Positions 15,984-24,736 of a stretch of 64,000 bases of DNA are shown here, in pieces; within the stretch, counting starts at the first letter, position 1, and each line of letters begins with the position of its first letter. The position numbers were made by a program, and so were the translations under genes. Under the pieces are notes generated by a model. That model saw only the letters and a list, made by a program, of their open reading frames with translations. It was not told the origin of the DNA and did not search any database. The DNA lies in NCBI RefSeq assembly GCF_030732845.1, contig NZ_JASHKA010000024.1:1-64000 (forward strand). The letters are read 5' to 3'. The stretch comes from Roseibium sp. MMSF_3544 (lineage in GTDB: Bacteria; Pseudomonadota; Alphaproteobacteria; Rhizobiales; Stappiaceae).

Positions 15984-16751
15984 CTATTTTCCGGGAAAAT
16001 TCGGTTTGCGCTTTTCGCGAAAGGCGGTGACGCCCTCGATGCGGTCTTCTGTCTGTCCGATCATGCCGGCGCCGAGTGCTTCGACCATGGCATTTCGGTC
16101 TTCACCGACCGCGGCGTGGATCATGTATTTGGCAACTTCGACAGAGCAGGGCGACTTGCCGGAGAGGCCTTCGGCGAGTTCGAAAGCCTTGCTTCTCGGA
16201 TCATCGGAAATCTCTGCGGCAAACCCTGCGGCATGGGCGCGGTCCGCGGTGATCCTGCGTCCGAACAGGGCCATTTCCTTCACCATCGGCTCGCCGATAA
16301 GGCGGATGAGGCGTTGTGTGCCAGACCATCCGGGCACGATGCCGACGCCGGCTTCCGGGAGGGCCAACGTGGCGTTCGGTGCCATAACCCGGATGTCTGC
16401 CGTCGCGGCAAATTCCAGGCCGCCGCCGAAGGCATGACCGCCGATGGCTGCCACCGTCGGCTTGGACAGGCGCGCGACGCGGTCGAAGATGCGATGACCT
16501 TCGCGAACCCAGTGGCGCGCGAAGTCCCAGGGCTCCAGCTCGGACCAGGCGATAATGTCCGCACCGGCGCAAAAGGCCTTGCTTTCCTCTGCGCTGATGA
16601 CAACGGCGCTGATGCCCGGGTCGCGTTCGATCTCCGCACAATGGGGTTCGACCGCGTTCAGCATGTCGAGCGTAAAGGCATTCAGCTTCGCCGGGTTGTC
16701 GAGACGCAGTTCGGCGATAGCACCGTGCCGTATGAGGTGAAGGCCGCTCAC
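15984..16751 (-). CDS. Enoyl-CoA hydratase/isomerase family protein
   Basis: A 255-residue crotonase-fold protein. The oxyanion-hole segments (CAGADI and HAFGGGLEFA) and both candidate catalytic glutamates (GGLEFA and LPEAGVGIVPG) are present, so a hydratase rather than only an isomerase is plausible. It acts on a CoA thioester, fitting the CoA transferase encoded upstream with a 4-base overlap. The GTQRLIRLIG segment is typical. Together these suggest that a carboxylic acid from the pathway is activated with CoA and then hydrated or cleaved. The actual acyl group is unknown. Confidence 0.9.
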   Translation of the reverse strand: MSGLHLIRHGAIAELRLDNPAKLNAFTLDMLNAVEPHCAEIERDPGISAVVISAEESKAFCAGADIIAWSELEPWDFARHWVREGHRIFDRVARLSKPTVAAIGGHAFGGGLEFAATADIRVMAPNATLALPEAGVGIVPGWSGTQRLIRLIGEPMVKEMALFGRRITADRAHAAGFAAEISDDPRSKAFELAEGLSGKSPCSVEVAKYMIHAAVGEDRNAMVEALGAGMIGQTEDRIEGVTAFREKRKPNFPGK

Positions 16752-18322
16752 AGACGCAGCTCCATCGCTTCGGTGCGCAGCAGCGCAACCGGCATTTCCA
16801 TGAGATCGTTGGCGAGGTGAACGCGGCCCTTTGAGGCGTCGACAATGTCTTTCTGCGGGTCGATGCCCGGCATGATTTCAGTCGCCAGCAATCCGCTTTC
16901 GGTGAGCTGAATTACGCAGCGCTCGGTGACGTAAAGGACTTCCTGACCGAGCTCGCGGGCACGTTTTCCGGAGAAGGTGACGTGCTCGACTTCGTCTACC
17001 ATCTTGGTGAACTTGCCCGGGGTGTTGACGGTCAGCGCGTCGTCGGTCAGCGACAGGTCGGCTCCAGCTTCGAAAAGGCCCGAGAAAACGATCTTCCGGG
17101 CACTTGCAGTGATGTCGACGAAGCCGCCGCATCCGGCCGTGAGGTAGGGCTTCTTGCCAAGTTTGGAGACGTTGACATTGCCCTCAAGATCAATCTCCAG
17201 GAAAGACAGGAACGAGACGTCAAAGCCGCCGCCCTGGAAATAAGTGAATTGCTGAGGGGAGGGCATGAACGCATCTGCGTTGGAGGCACAACCGAAGGCA
17301 AAACCGGTCAGCGGCATGCCACCGGTGGCGCCTTGTTCGATCGCCCAGGTCACAGCCTGTTCCTGGCCGGCTTCCAGAAGAACGCGCGGTACCATGGCAG
17401 AAATGCCGAAACCGAGATTGGCGGTCTGACCGGCGCTCAGTTCCATTGCGGCCCGCCGGGCGACAACCTTCTCGATGCCATGTTCGGCAAGCGTGAAACT
17501 TGACCAGGGGCGCATGATCTCGCCTGAAATGGCCGGATCGTAGTCCGTTTCGGTTGTCTGGCGCTGGTCGGGATCGATGACGATCAGATCGACAAGATGG
17601 CTCGGAACACGAACATCATGCGGACGCAGCGAGCCCGAAGCTGTCACGCGTTTTACCTGTGCGATGACGATGCCGCCGTGGTTGCGAACGGCAATGGCCT
17701 GCTCCAGCCCACCGAGATAGGCGCCCTCATGCTCATAGGTCAGGTTGCCGCGTTCGTCTGCAGTGGTGGCGCGGATGATGGCAATGTCGGGGACGATGTT
17801 CGGGAAATGCAGCCAGGTTTCACCGCCCAGCTCAATCCTGGCAACAATCGGCTTTTCCGCCGCCACATCGTTCATCGCGCACCCCTGTCTGATGGGATCG
17901 ACAAACGTGTCCAGTCCGACCTTGGTCATCACACCCGGACGCCTTGCGGCGACATCGCGGTGCATGTCGAACAGGATGCCGGACGGAACGTTGTAGGCAG
18001 CAACCCGGTTGTCGACCAGCATCTGCCAGATTTCCGGCATCGGCAAGGACGACGGGCCGGACGGGTAAGATCCCGCGATGATCGTCGACAAAAGCCCGTC
18101 CTTGGCAATGTGGTCGATTCCTTTGATGCCGTACATGTCGCCGGCGGCAATCGGATGCAGCGTCGTAAGGTTCCTCGGGTGCCCTTCCTTGTCGAACCTG
18201 TCACCAATGGCTTCAAGGATCTTGTCAGGGCACCCGAGGCCGGAGGAAGAGGAAACGGTGACGACGGCGCCATCAGCAATGCGTGCAGCGGCTTCGTCTG
18301 CAGAGACGATCTTGGAAGACAT
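16748..18322 (-). CDS. Family I acyl-CoA:carboxylate CoA-transferase (alpha-beta fusion)
   Basis: A 524-residue single-chain CoA transferase resembling propionate CoA-transferase and YdiF. The N-terminal alpha half holds SSSSGLGCPDKI, and the C-terminal beta half carries the catalytic Glu329 in AIEQGATGG, which forms the glutamyl-CoA intermediate. The QFTYFQGGGFDVSFLS segment follows as in the family. It moves CoA from a donor such as acetyl-CoA to a free acid. It lies 3 bases after the Gfo/Idh gene and overlaps the enoyl-CoA hydratase gene by four bases. Its presence in a sugar-type operon is unusual and points to an acid intermediate handled as a CoA ester. Confidence 0.9.
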   Translation of the reverse strand: MSSKIVSADEAAARIADGAVVTVSSSSGLGCPDKILEAIGDRFDKEGHPRNLTTLHPIAAGDMYGIKGIDHIAKDGLLSTIIAGSYPSGPSSLPMPEIWQMLVDNRVAAYNVPSGILFDMHRDVAARRPGVMTKVGLDTFVDPIRQGCAMNDVAAEKPIVARIELGGETWLHFPNIVPDIAIIRATTADERGNLTYEHEGAYLGGLEQAIAVRNHGGIVIAQVKRVTASGSLRPHDVRVPSHLVDLIVIDPDQRQTTETDYDPAISGEIMRPWSSFTLAEHGIEKVVARRAAMELSAGQTANLGFGISAMVPRVLLEAGQEQAVTWAIEQGATGGMPLTGFAFGCASNADAFMPSPQQFTYFQGGGFDVSFLSFLEIDLEGNVNVSKLGKKPYLTAGCGGFVDITASARKIVFSGLFEAGADLSLTDDALTVNTPGKFTKMVDEVEHVTFSGKRARELGQEVLYVTERCVIQLTESGLLATEIMPGIDPQKDIVDASKGRVHLANDLMEMPVALLRTEAMELRL

Positions 18323-18325
18323 GGA

Positions 18326-19327
18326 TCAGAATCCCCCGTAGTCGACGCGAGCTGTCGAGCCGGATTGGGCTGCTTCGCGGACCGCGTGCGCAACAGCCAG
18401 CGACTTGATGCCGTCGACACCATCGGCAGACGGGTTTCCGGTGCCGCGAACAGCGCCGGTAAAGAGGCCAAGCGCACGATGGTAAAGATTGTGGGTTTCA
18501 AACGGGATCTGTGTTTCGCCAGACGCGTCAACGAGCCTGATTTCGCCGACCGGCTCCTGGGTCATGACATTGCGTGCGAAAATGGATCCTTTTGTCCCGT
18601 GGAACTCGATCCCCGTACCGGCAAAGCCGTGGGTGAAGCTTTCATGGGTCTGGACCATCGCGCCGGAGGGCATCGACCAGACTGACATGACGCTGTCTTC
18701 AACGCCTTCGCCCATTCCGGATGTTCCGGATTTTGCAACAACGTCGATCGGGTCTTCCGCCAGATGAAAGCGGACCGTGTCTGCATCGTGAACGGTAATG
18801 TCCGGAATGACGCCACCGCCCGCTGCGGCATCGTTGATCCGCCAACCCTGCAAGTGTGCCGGCAGATGGACCGCATGAAAAACGCGTGCACTCAGCACTT
18901 TGCCGATCCGGCCTGATGCGATCAGGTCCCGGATGGCAAGATGCGAGCCGGCATTGCGCAAATGATGGTTTGTGGCAAAGACAACGCCCTTCTCGCGCGC
19001 GGCCTGAACCATCTCGACCGCATCGGCAAGGTTCATGGCCAGGGGTTTTTCGCAAAGAACGTGCTTGCCTGCCGCGATTGCAGCCATCGCCTGGGGATGG
19101 TGTTTTTCGTTGGTGGTGGAGATGTAGACAGCATCGACAGTGTCGTCAGCGAGCTGTGCGTCCAGATCCGTAAAGCTTTCGGGAATGGCGTTGTCCTTCG
19201 CAAAGGCTGCACCGCGCTCTGCATTGGAACTCAGTACCGACTGAATTTCCGCACCATCCTGCGTGCGGATCGCATCAATTACATAACCAGACGCAATACG
19301 GCTCGCACCGATCAGGGCCCAACGCAT
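18326..19327 (-). CDS. Gfo/Idh/MocA family NAD(P)-dependent oxidoreductase
   Basis: A 333-residue two-domain dehydrogenase. The N-terminal Rossmann motif GASRIA is at about residue 7, CEKPLA holds the conserved catalytic Lys near residue 92, and the C-terminal GGGVIPDITVHDAD holds the Asp/His pair. Relatives act on ring hydroxyls of sugars and inositols, for example inositol 2-dehydrogenase and 1,5-anhydrofructose reductase. It is the first gene of its operon; two perfect LacI-type palindromes lie 25-69 bp upstream of its start. It is well placed to oxidise or reduce the imported sugar. Confidence 0.92.
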   Translation of the reverse strand: MRWALIGASRIASGYVIDAIRTQDGAEIQSVLSSNAERGAAFAKDNAIPESFTDLDAQLADDTVDAVYISTTNEKHHPQAMAAIAAGKHVLCEKPLAMNLADAVEMVQAAREKGVVFATNHHLRNAGSHLAIRDLIASGRIGKVLSARVFHAVHLPAHLQGWRINDAAAGGGVIPDITVHDADTVRFHLAEDPIDVVAKSGTSGMGEGVEDSVMSVWSMPSGAMVQTHESFTHGFAGTGIEFHGTKGSIFARNVMTQEPVGEIRLVDASGETQIPFETHNLYHRALGLFTGAVRGTGNPSADGVDGIKSLAVAHAVREAAQSGSTARVDYGGF

Positions 19328-19351
19328 TCAATCCTCCCGTAAGATTCTTTT

Positions 19352-19396
19352 TTGGAACGTTCCAATTTGATCGTATAAAAACTTGGAACGTTCCAA
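19352..19396. promoter_or_regulatory. Twin perfect LacI-type operators upstream of the Gfo/Idh operon
   Basis: The 14-bp perfect palindrome TTGGAACGTTCCAA occurs twice, at 19352-19365 and 19383-19396. The centres are 31 bp apart, about three helical turns, so two repressor dimers would lie on the same DNA face. The central CG step is typical of LacI-family operators. The sites cover the region just upstream of the Gfo/Idh start at 19327. One of the two LacI proteins in this cluster is the likely binder. Confidence 0.85.
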
Positions 19397-19526
19397 AATG
19401 TCAAGTCACCTGAGCGGAAAAAATGAGAATTCGTTCTTTTCAAACTTGAAGAAGCGGCGCGAAATTTAAGCGCCTGAGCGTTGCAACGCACCTGGTTGCG
19501 CGAAAACTGACAACGGGAACAGGCTG

Positions 19527-19799
19527 CTACGCTTCAGCTCTCAGCCGTTCCGGAGAAGTGCTGTACGCGTATCGAGGTATGAGGCCCCGGGAGATGGCGA
19601 TTGCGACCGCGTGTTCACGTGTGCGGGCGCCAAGCTTGCGCCTGGCGTTGCGCAGGTGAAAGTCGACGGTGATCGGTGCGATGCCGAGAATGGCCGCAAT
19701 CCGCTGCGGGCGCTCTCCCGAGGCCAGTTCCCTCAGGCATTGGCTTTCGCGAGTCGTCAATTGATCCTGAGCTTTACCCGCCGATCCAGTGACACACAC
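19527..19799 (-). CDS. Small LuxR-type HTH DNA-binding protein
   Basis: A 90-residue protein that is almost entirely a LuxR/GerE helix-turn-helix: LTTRESQCLRELASGE, then the turn and recognition helix in IAPITVDFHLRNARRKLG. No receiver, autoinducer-binding or other sensor domain is present. The start is a GTG with an AAGGAGG site 6 bases ahead, so the short length looks real rather than a truncation. It is divergent from the LuxR-HTH/hydrolase gene at 19866, with 66 bases between starts, and may control that gene and the envelope operon beyond it. It could instead be a remnant of a longer LuxR protein. Confidence 0.8.
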   Translation of the reverse strand: MCVTGSAGKAQDQLTTRESQCLRELASGERPQRIAAILGIAPITVDFHLRNARRKLGARTREHAVAIAISRGLIPRYAYSTSPERLRAEA

Positions 19800-19865
19800 G
19801 TTCCGCCTCCTTGATTCCCGCGCTGACGTTCCTAAAACTGGTTAGCAGAGCGGTTCCCATACGGC

Positions 19866-21629
19866 ATGACCAAATTTGGGTATGCGCTCGAAACTGGGCG
19901 CGCGCAGTGGGGCAAGATCGTTTCCGGCAGTCAGTTCATTGGTTTTTTCTCCAGAGCGGAGTTCCGGAATTTGAACGATACGAGAAATACACAAGAGCCG
20001 TCCCGGCTGGACGACATGATCGCACAGGCCTACGGCGCCATTCTCGATCAGGACCGATTTGACGAACTTATTGCTCTTGCGGAAGGCAGCATCACAAACC
20101 CGGCAGCCCACCGGGAGTTGCTCAGGCGCAAACGGGACATCGAAACTCATTTCGAGACAGCGGAAAAACTGCTCGCAAATCTTCAGCAACCTGAACGGGA
20201 CGCCGATCGGCCTGTCATAACCATCGGTCCGGATCTTACCGTCAAAACGGCAAATGAAATTGCCGAAACGATGCTTGGGACGCTGGCGGGAACCTCGCTC
20301 GAAGATCTGCTCATCGACGCCGATACCATCCAGATGTTGCGCGATGCGGTTGCCGGGCGCCTGCAAGACTGGCCGGTTGTGCGGATGCAGAAGACCGAAA
20401 CCGGGAAACAGGTTCTGCTTGCATTGTCGCAAGGCGATGCCGCCACCGACGGCAAGGTCTGGCGTCTGGTGGGTGTAGACAGTGTCTGGCGGCCCGGCGC
20501 CAGCCTTGCAATGCAGAGCCTCTATGCATTGACCCCGTCGGAAACCGACGTGCTCTCGCTGCTGGTCGAAGGGTATTCACCGTCCGAAGCCGCGCAGGCC
20601 AGGACCCGGTCTGTAGAAACTGTCCGCCAACAGATCAAGTCGATGATCACGAAGACCCGGTCCAAGGGCACGAATGAGCTGACAGCCCTGGCGCGCGCCG
20701 TCGCTGCATCCGCAAGCCGGCAATCGGCGGCCGGTGGTCAGCCCACGCACGACTTTGCCCGCTTTCAGCTGCGGCTGAAGGACGGGCGCAAGATAGACTA
20801 TCTGGAGCAGGGTGCACGGGACGGCGAGGCCGTATTGTTCCTGCATGGGTGTTTGTGCGGCAATCGCATGCCGAATGCGGCGGCCCGCCACTTCGCGCAA
20901 AACGGCATCCGGCTTCTGTCGCCCGCGCGGCCCTGGCACGGCCAAAGTGACGGACACAATATATTGCTGCTTGATCCGAAACGCTACGCGCATGATCTGC
21001 GGGAGATGCTCGATCAACTCGAGGTCGACAAGGTGTCTGTTGTCGCCTTTGACGTCGGCAGCATTTTCGCGCTCACCTGCCTGCCGGAGTTGCAGGACAA
21101 AGTGTCCGGTCTGCTTTGTGTTTCAGCGCAACCGCCGATGCGAAGTTTTCAGGATTTCGCCAGTGCACCGCCGCAGCAGAAACTGTTCGCGATCCTGCCC
21201 CGCGTGTCGGTTTCGCTGCTGAGCTACATGGCAAAAATAGGCGACAAGCGGCTGAAGCGGGACGGGCCCGGCGGCTTCGCGCAAACGGTCTTCGGCGGCG
21301 CACCAGCCGATCTCGACGCCTGCGAGGATCCCCATCTCCTGGACCTTTTCTGGCAGGGGCACCTTTTCCATGTCGAAAACGGATCGGACAGTTTCATAAA
21401 TGATTGCCGTTTCGTGGCATCGGACTGGGACCGAACGCTGCAGCCCGCAAATGTTCCGATCCATTTCATCCACGGCACGCAAAATCGCTCAATCCGTCCT
21501 GAGCGCATTCTTGCGTTCGCTGAACGTTTGAACGCGCGCGTTACGCTTGTCGAAAATGCCGGACACAGTCTGCCCTTCAGCCATTGGAAACACTGGGTCA
21601 GATTTCTCGATCCGGCTGGCTCGAATTGA
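19866..21629 (+). CDS. LuxR-type HTH fused to an alpha/beta hydrolase
   Basis: Up to 587 residues. An N-terminal region of about 200 residues (PAS-like in placement, not assigned) precedes a LuxR HTH at about 221-285 (LTPSETDVLSLLVEGYSPSEAA) and an alpha/beta hydrolase domain at about 300-587. The hydrolase has an oxyanion-type LFLHGCLCG. Its nucleophile elbow reads AFDVGS, giving Asp396 where most esterases have Ser, and a candidate catalytic His567 lies in ENAGHSLP. An Asp nucleophile recalls haloalkane dehalogenases and epoxide hydrolases. The usual acid after the seventh strand is not obvious (GTQNRSI). The start is uncertain: ATG 19866 has a weak site, and TTG 19971 follows GGAG by 9 bases. 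It may sense or process a small hydrophobic signal and act as a regulator. Confidence 0.75.
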   Translation: MTKFGYALETGRAQWGKIVSGSQFIGFFSRAEFRNLNDTRNTQEPSRLDDMIAQAYGAILDQDRFDELIALAEGSITNPAAHRELLRRKRDIETHFETAEKLLANLQQPERDADRPVITIGPDLTVKTANEIAETMLGTLAGTSLEDLLIDADTIQMLRDAVAGRLQDWPVVRMQKTETGKQVLLALSQGDAATDGKVWRLVGVDSVWRPGASLAMQSLYALTPSETDVLSLLVEGYSPSEAAQARTRSVETVRQQIKSMITKTRSKGTNELTALARAVAASASRQSAAGGQPTHDFARFQLRLKDGRKIDYLEQGARDGEAVLFLHGCLCGNRMPNAAARHFAQNGIRLLSPARPWHGQSDGHNILLLDPKRYAHDLREMLDQLEVDKVSVVAFDVGSIFALTCLPELQDKVSGLLCVSAQPPMRSFQDFASAPPQQKLFAILPRVSVSLLSYMAKIGDKRLKRDGPGGFAQTVFGGAPADLDACEDPHLLDLFWQGHLFHVENGSDSFINDCRFVASDWDRTLQPANVPIHFIHGTQNRSIRPERILAFAERLNARVTLVENAGHSLPFSHWKHWVRFLDPAGSN

Positions 21630-21708
21630 CCTATTGAAATCAATAGCTGTCGCTGGAAGCGGCTACATGGTTTCCTTGAATTGCTAGGCGATCCAAGGAT
21701 GTTTATGG

Positions 21709-23181
21709 ATGCATGCTCACTTTTTGAAGGTATTTAGTCTATTTTTTTCAATTGCTTGCGCCGCCACACCCGTGGCGGCGCAAGACGCTTCTCCGGGCCG
21801 GGCCATGATCGTGTTCGACGGTTCGGGTTCCATGTGGGGACAGATCGACGGCAAGGCGAAGATCGTCACGGCGCGCGAGACGCTTGCCGAAGTGGCCGGC
21901 AGACTGCCTGCGTCGCTGCAAGTTGGTCTGATTGCGTACGGCCACAATCGCAAGGGCGATTGCAGCGACATCGAAACGCTTGTTCCCACGGGGCCGGCCG
22001 CTACACAGGCCAGTGCCCTCGTAGCTTCGGTCAGGGCCCTGAACCCGAAAGGCAAAACGCCTTTGACCGAAGCGGTCCGCCGTGCGGCGGGCGAGTTGCG
22101 CTATCAGGAAGACAAGGCCACGGTCATCCTCATTACCGATGGCATCGAAACGTGTGAAGCGGATCCTTGCGCCGTTGCCACGGAGCTTGAGTCGCTGGGG
22201 ATCGACTTCACCGCCCACGTGATCGGCTTCGGACTGTCCGACGAGGAAAGCCGCCAGGTATCCTGTCTTGCGGACAATACCGGCGGGCTCTTCCTGAACG
22301 CTTCAAATGCGTCGGATCTGACCCAGGCTCTTCAGCAGACCGTCGCGGCGGCACCACAGCCGCTTCCAGCTCCACCGCAGCCGGCCCCTGCGGTCTCGTT
22401 GTCGAAAAATCTGTCGGCCTCGGTGAGCCTTGAAGACGGGGGACCAGCCCTGACCGACGCTGATGGTGTCCGGGTCTACTGGTCCGCCGTGCCAGCGAAC
22501 GGCAGTGAGGAAATCAATCTGATTGCGTTGCCGGAAATTACAGCGCGCCTGGAACCGGGCTCCTATCAGATCGTCGCACGGACGGACAGGGGCAGTTCGG
22601 CATCGGCTGCGGTCACCGTTTCGGACACGGAAATGACGGAGGTCAATCTCGTCCTTGGCGACGGGAAAATCGATCTGGCTGCCATCCTCTCCAATCAGGA
22701 CCTGCAGCTGTTCGACACGGATTTCCGATGGGACATTGAGAACACCGTCACCGGCGAGACTTTTTCGGTCTATACGCAAAACCTTGTGAAGGTTGTTCCC
22801 AGCGGCAGCTACAGCGCGCGCCTGGTCATCACGCGTCTGGACAAGATGTCTCCAGGGAGCGTTGACCTTGATGTGGCGACGGGTGAGACCGTGCAGGCGG
22901 AGATAATTGCGCCTACGTCGAAAGTGCTGTTCAGAGCCTTCAACGCCGACGGCAGCGAACTGACAAAGTTCGATGTGAGGTTCGGTGTCTACCAGGGAAG
23001 TTCGACAACGAACCAGGACGCCTGGGTCAAGGGACTCATCGGCGGCGACCCGGTTTTTCTGCTTCCAGGTCAGTATGCAGTACGCGCTGAAGCCTGGGAC
23101 GGCAGCAAGCGTGACCCGGTCTCGAATGTGGTCGAGGTGACACCAGCCTCCGACCAGACCATCGACCTGGTGTTCCCATGA
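21709..23181 (+). CDS. Secreted von Willebrand factor type A domain protein
   Basis: A 490-residue protein with a Sec signal peptide (about residues 1-24, cut near VAAQ). A VWA domain at about 32-210 follows with an intact metal-ion-dependent adhesion site: DGSGS (Asp37, Ser39, Ser41), Thr in GKTPLTEA and Asp in ITDGIETC. A Pro-rich linker near residue 225 leads to about 260 residues of probable beta-sandwich repeats. It should act in the periplasm or at the surface as a metal-dependent protein-binding module. An AAGGA site precedes the ATG by 9 bases. It is the first gene of a tight operon and overlaps the DUF3137 gene by four bases. Confidence 0.88.
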   Translation: MHAHFLKVFSLFFSIACAATPVAAQDASPGRAMIVFDGSGSMWGQIDGKAKIVTARETLAEVAGRLPASLQVGLIAYGHNRKGDCSDIETLVPTGPAATQASALVASVRALNPKGKTPLTEAVRRAAGELRYQEDKATVILITDGIETCEADPCAVATELESLGIDFTAHVIGFGLSDEESRQVSCLADNTGGLFLNASNASDLTQALQQTVAAAPQPLPAPPQPAPAVSLSKNLSASVSLEDGGPALTDADGVRVYWSAVPANGSEEINLIALPEITARLEPGSYQIVARTDRGSSASAAVTVSDTEMTEVNLVLGDGKIDLAAILSNQDLQLFDTDFRWDIENTVTGETFSVYTQNLVKVVPSGSYSARLVITRLDKMSPGSVDLDVATGETVQAEIIAPTSKVLFRAFNADGSELTKFDVRFGVYQGSSTTNQDAWVKGLIGGDPVFLLPGQYAVRAEAWDGSKRDPVSNVVEVTPASDQTIDLVFP

Positions 23182-24116
23182 GTGGACAGACACTGTTTTG
23201 GGACCCCTTCGAGGTTTCCGTGAAACCTGCGCAGGAGCCTGCCGGGAACGACACGAAGCCGCTGCTGCCAGCCTCCTACAAGAAACTGGAGCTGCCCTCT
23301 TTCGCGCTTTCCATACCCGGCTTCCTGCTGGCTGTTTTCAGTGACAGCCTGCGCCCGCTCGGTATCGTGCTTGCAACGCTCGGCATGGCTGGCGGGTTTG
23401 CGATCAATCACTTCACCGGTGCGTCGAAGGATCGCCTCAACCGTTTGCGCAAGGCCGCAGAGGCACTCGACTTCCGGTTCCGGTCCAAGATACCGGGCAC
23501 GCGATTGCAAAAGATCCGTGAAGAGATACCGGAGTTTTTCAAGTTGCGGGTCGGCGGATCAATCCCGCTTGTCATCGAGAGCGAGATGTGGGGGACTTCG
23601 GAAAACGGTGCGCCGATCTGGGTCGGGTTGGGGGCGCACTCCTCGGCCGCTTTTTTCGGCGGCCCGAAACAAAACACCACGACCGAAAGGGGCGGGCCAC
23701 AGGGCAATGTCGTGATGATGATTGCTGCCTACAAGCTCGACCGGGACACCGGCATTCGCCTGGTGCTGATGCCGGAAAATGTGAGTGCGATCGGACCGTT
23801 GGACCGTGACCTGAAAACGGAGAGCGTTGCCTTCAACAATGCCTTCAACATCCGGGTGACGACATCGCAGGGCGCGGCTGAACTCGACCAGGTTTCCGTC
23901 GAGGTCCTGCAAGTTCTCACACCTGCACTCCAGACGACACTTCTCGATCTTGCCGACCGGTTCGCGGCGCGGCTCGTCATCGATCGCGGCATCGTCTATT
24001 TCGCCGGTTTTCGCAATCTCCAGAGCCTGGACGACGCAGTCCTCCAGACATTCGTGAAGGACGTTGTCGCTGGATTTTCACAGGCGTCGATTTCGTTCAA
24101 ACATTACGCGGAGTAG
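23178..24116 (+). CDS. DUF3137 family membrane protein
   Basis: A 312-residue protein with two transmembrane segments (about residues 40-60 and 62-80) followed by a soluble domain. The FNNAFNIRV segment and the following VLTPALQTTLLDLADRF and VYFAG stretches match the DUF3137 family, which is commonly found beside LemA and has no established biochemical role. It overlaps the VWA gene by four bases (ATGA), and the LemA gene starts 7 bases after its stop. It is probably an inner-membrane partner of LemA in this operon. Confidence 0.8.
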   Translation: MSGQTLFWDPFEVSVKPAQEPAGNDTKPLLPASYKKLELPSFALSIPGFLLAVFSDSLRPLGIVLATLGMAGGFAINHFTGASKDRLNRLRKAAEALDFRFRSKIPGTRLQKIREEIPEFFKLRVGGSIPLVIESEMWGTSENGAPIWVGLGAHSSAAFFGGPKQNTTTERGGPQGNVVMMIAAYKLDRDTGIRLVLMPENVSAIGPLDRDLKTESVAFNNAFNIRVTTSQGAAELDQVSVEVLQVLTPALQTTLLDLADRFAARLVIDRGIVYFAGFRNLQSLDDAVLQTFVKDVVAGFSQASISFKHYAE

Positions 24117-24123
24117 TCCGGAC

Positions 24124-24732
24124 ATGACTTTTGTTTTGACTTTGATTTTGCTGGTCGCCGTTGTCGTTGCCACCTATGTCCTTTGCTACAATTCCCTCAT
24201 GGCAGCTCATTTCCGTGTCGATGAAGCCTGGTCCGGCATTACGGTTCAGCTTAAGCGCCGGCATGCCCTCATTCCCAATCTTGTTCAGGCAGCCAGAACG
24301 GCCCTCGGGCACGAGCAGGCGATCGTCGACAAGATCGTTTCGGCGCGAACCGAGGCCCTTGAGGCCATGGCGAGCAACAGCCATGCGGACATCGCCAAGG
24401 CGGAGGCGGGTCTGTCCCGGGCTCTCGGGCAATTCATTGCCTACACGGAAGACAATCCGGAGATCACGGCGAACGAAAACCTGGTCGTCTTGCAAAGACA
24501 GCTTGAAGAGACCGAAGACCAAGTTGCGGCTGCGCGGCGTATCTACAATGGCAATGTCCAAGCCTACAACACCAGGGTGTCTTCCATTCCTTGGAATTTC
24601 GTCGCGGGCATCAACGGTTTGAAGCCGGGTGAGATGTTCACGCTGGACGAGGCCGAGATGAAGGAAATTCAAAAAGACCCGTCCGTTGACGATCTGCAAC
24701 TTGCCGTGCCTTCCCAAAACGAGAGGACTTGA
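24124..24732 (+). CDS. LemA family protein
   Basis: A 202-residue protein. An N-terminal transmembrane helix (about residues 2-22) precedes a long four-helix cytoplasmic or periplasmic region with the family motifs YNSLMAAHFRVDEAWSGI, LKRRHALIPNLV and RIYNGNVQAYNTRV. LemA proteins are membrane-anchored helical bundles whose role is still unclear; in other bacteria they are linked to envelope stress and to proteases such as HtpX. The frame extends upstream into the DUF3137 gene, but ATG at 24124 lies just after that stop and is chosen. It is the third gene of the VWA operon. Confidence 0.93.
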   Translation: MTFVLTLILLVAVVVATYVLCYNSLMAAHFRVDEAWSGITVQLKRRHALIPNLVQAARTALGHEQAIVDKIVSARTEALEAMASNSHADIAKAEAGLSRALGQFIAYTEDNPEITANENLVVLQRQLEETEDQVAAARRIYNGNVQAYNTRVSSIPWNFVAGINGLKPGEMFTLDEAEMKEIQKDPSVDDLQLAVPSQNERT

Positions 24733-24736
24733 CCTG

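Noticed and set aside
16555..16740. Small plus-strand frames within the enoyl-CoA hydratase and CoA transferase genes
   Set aside because: They are antisense to well-supported conserved enzymes and have no ribosome sites; the same holds for other antisense frames across the window.
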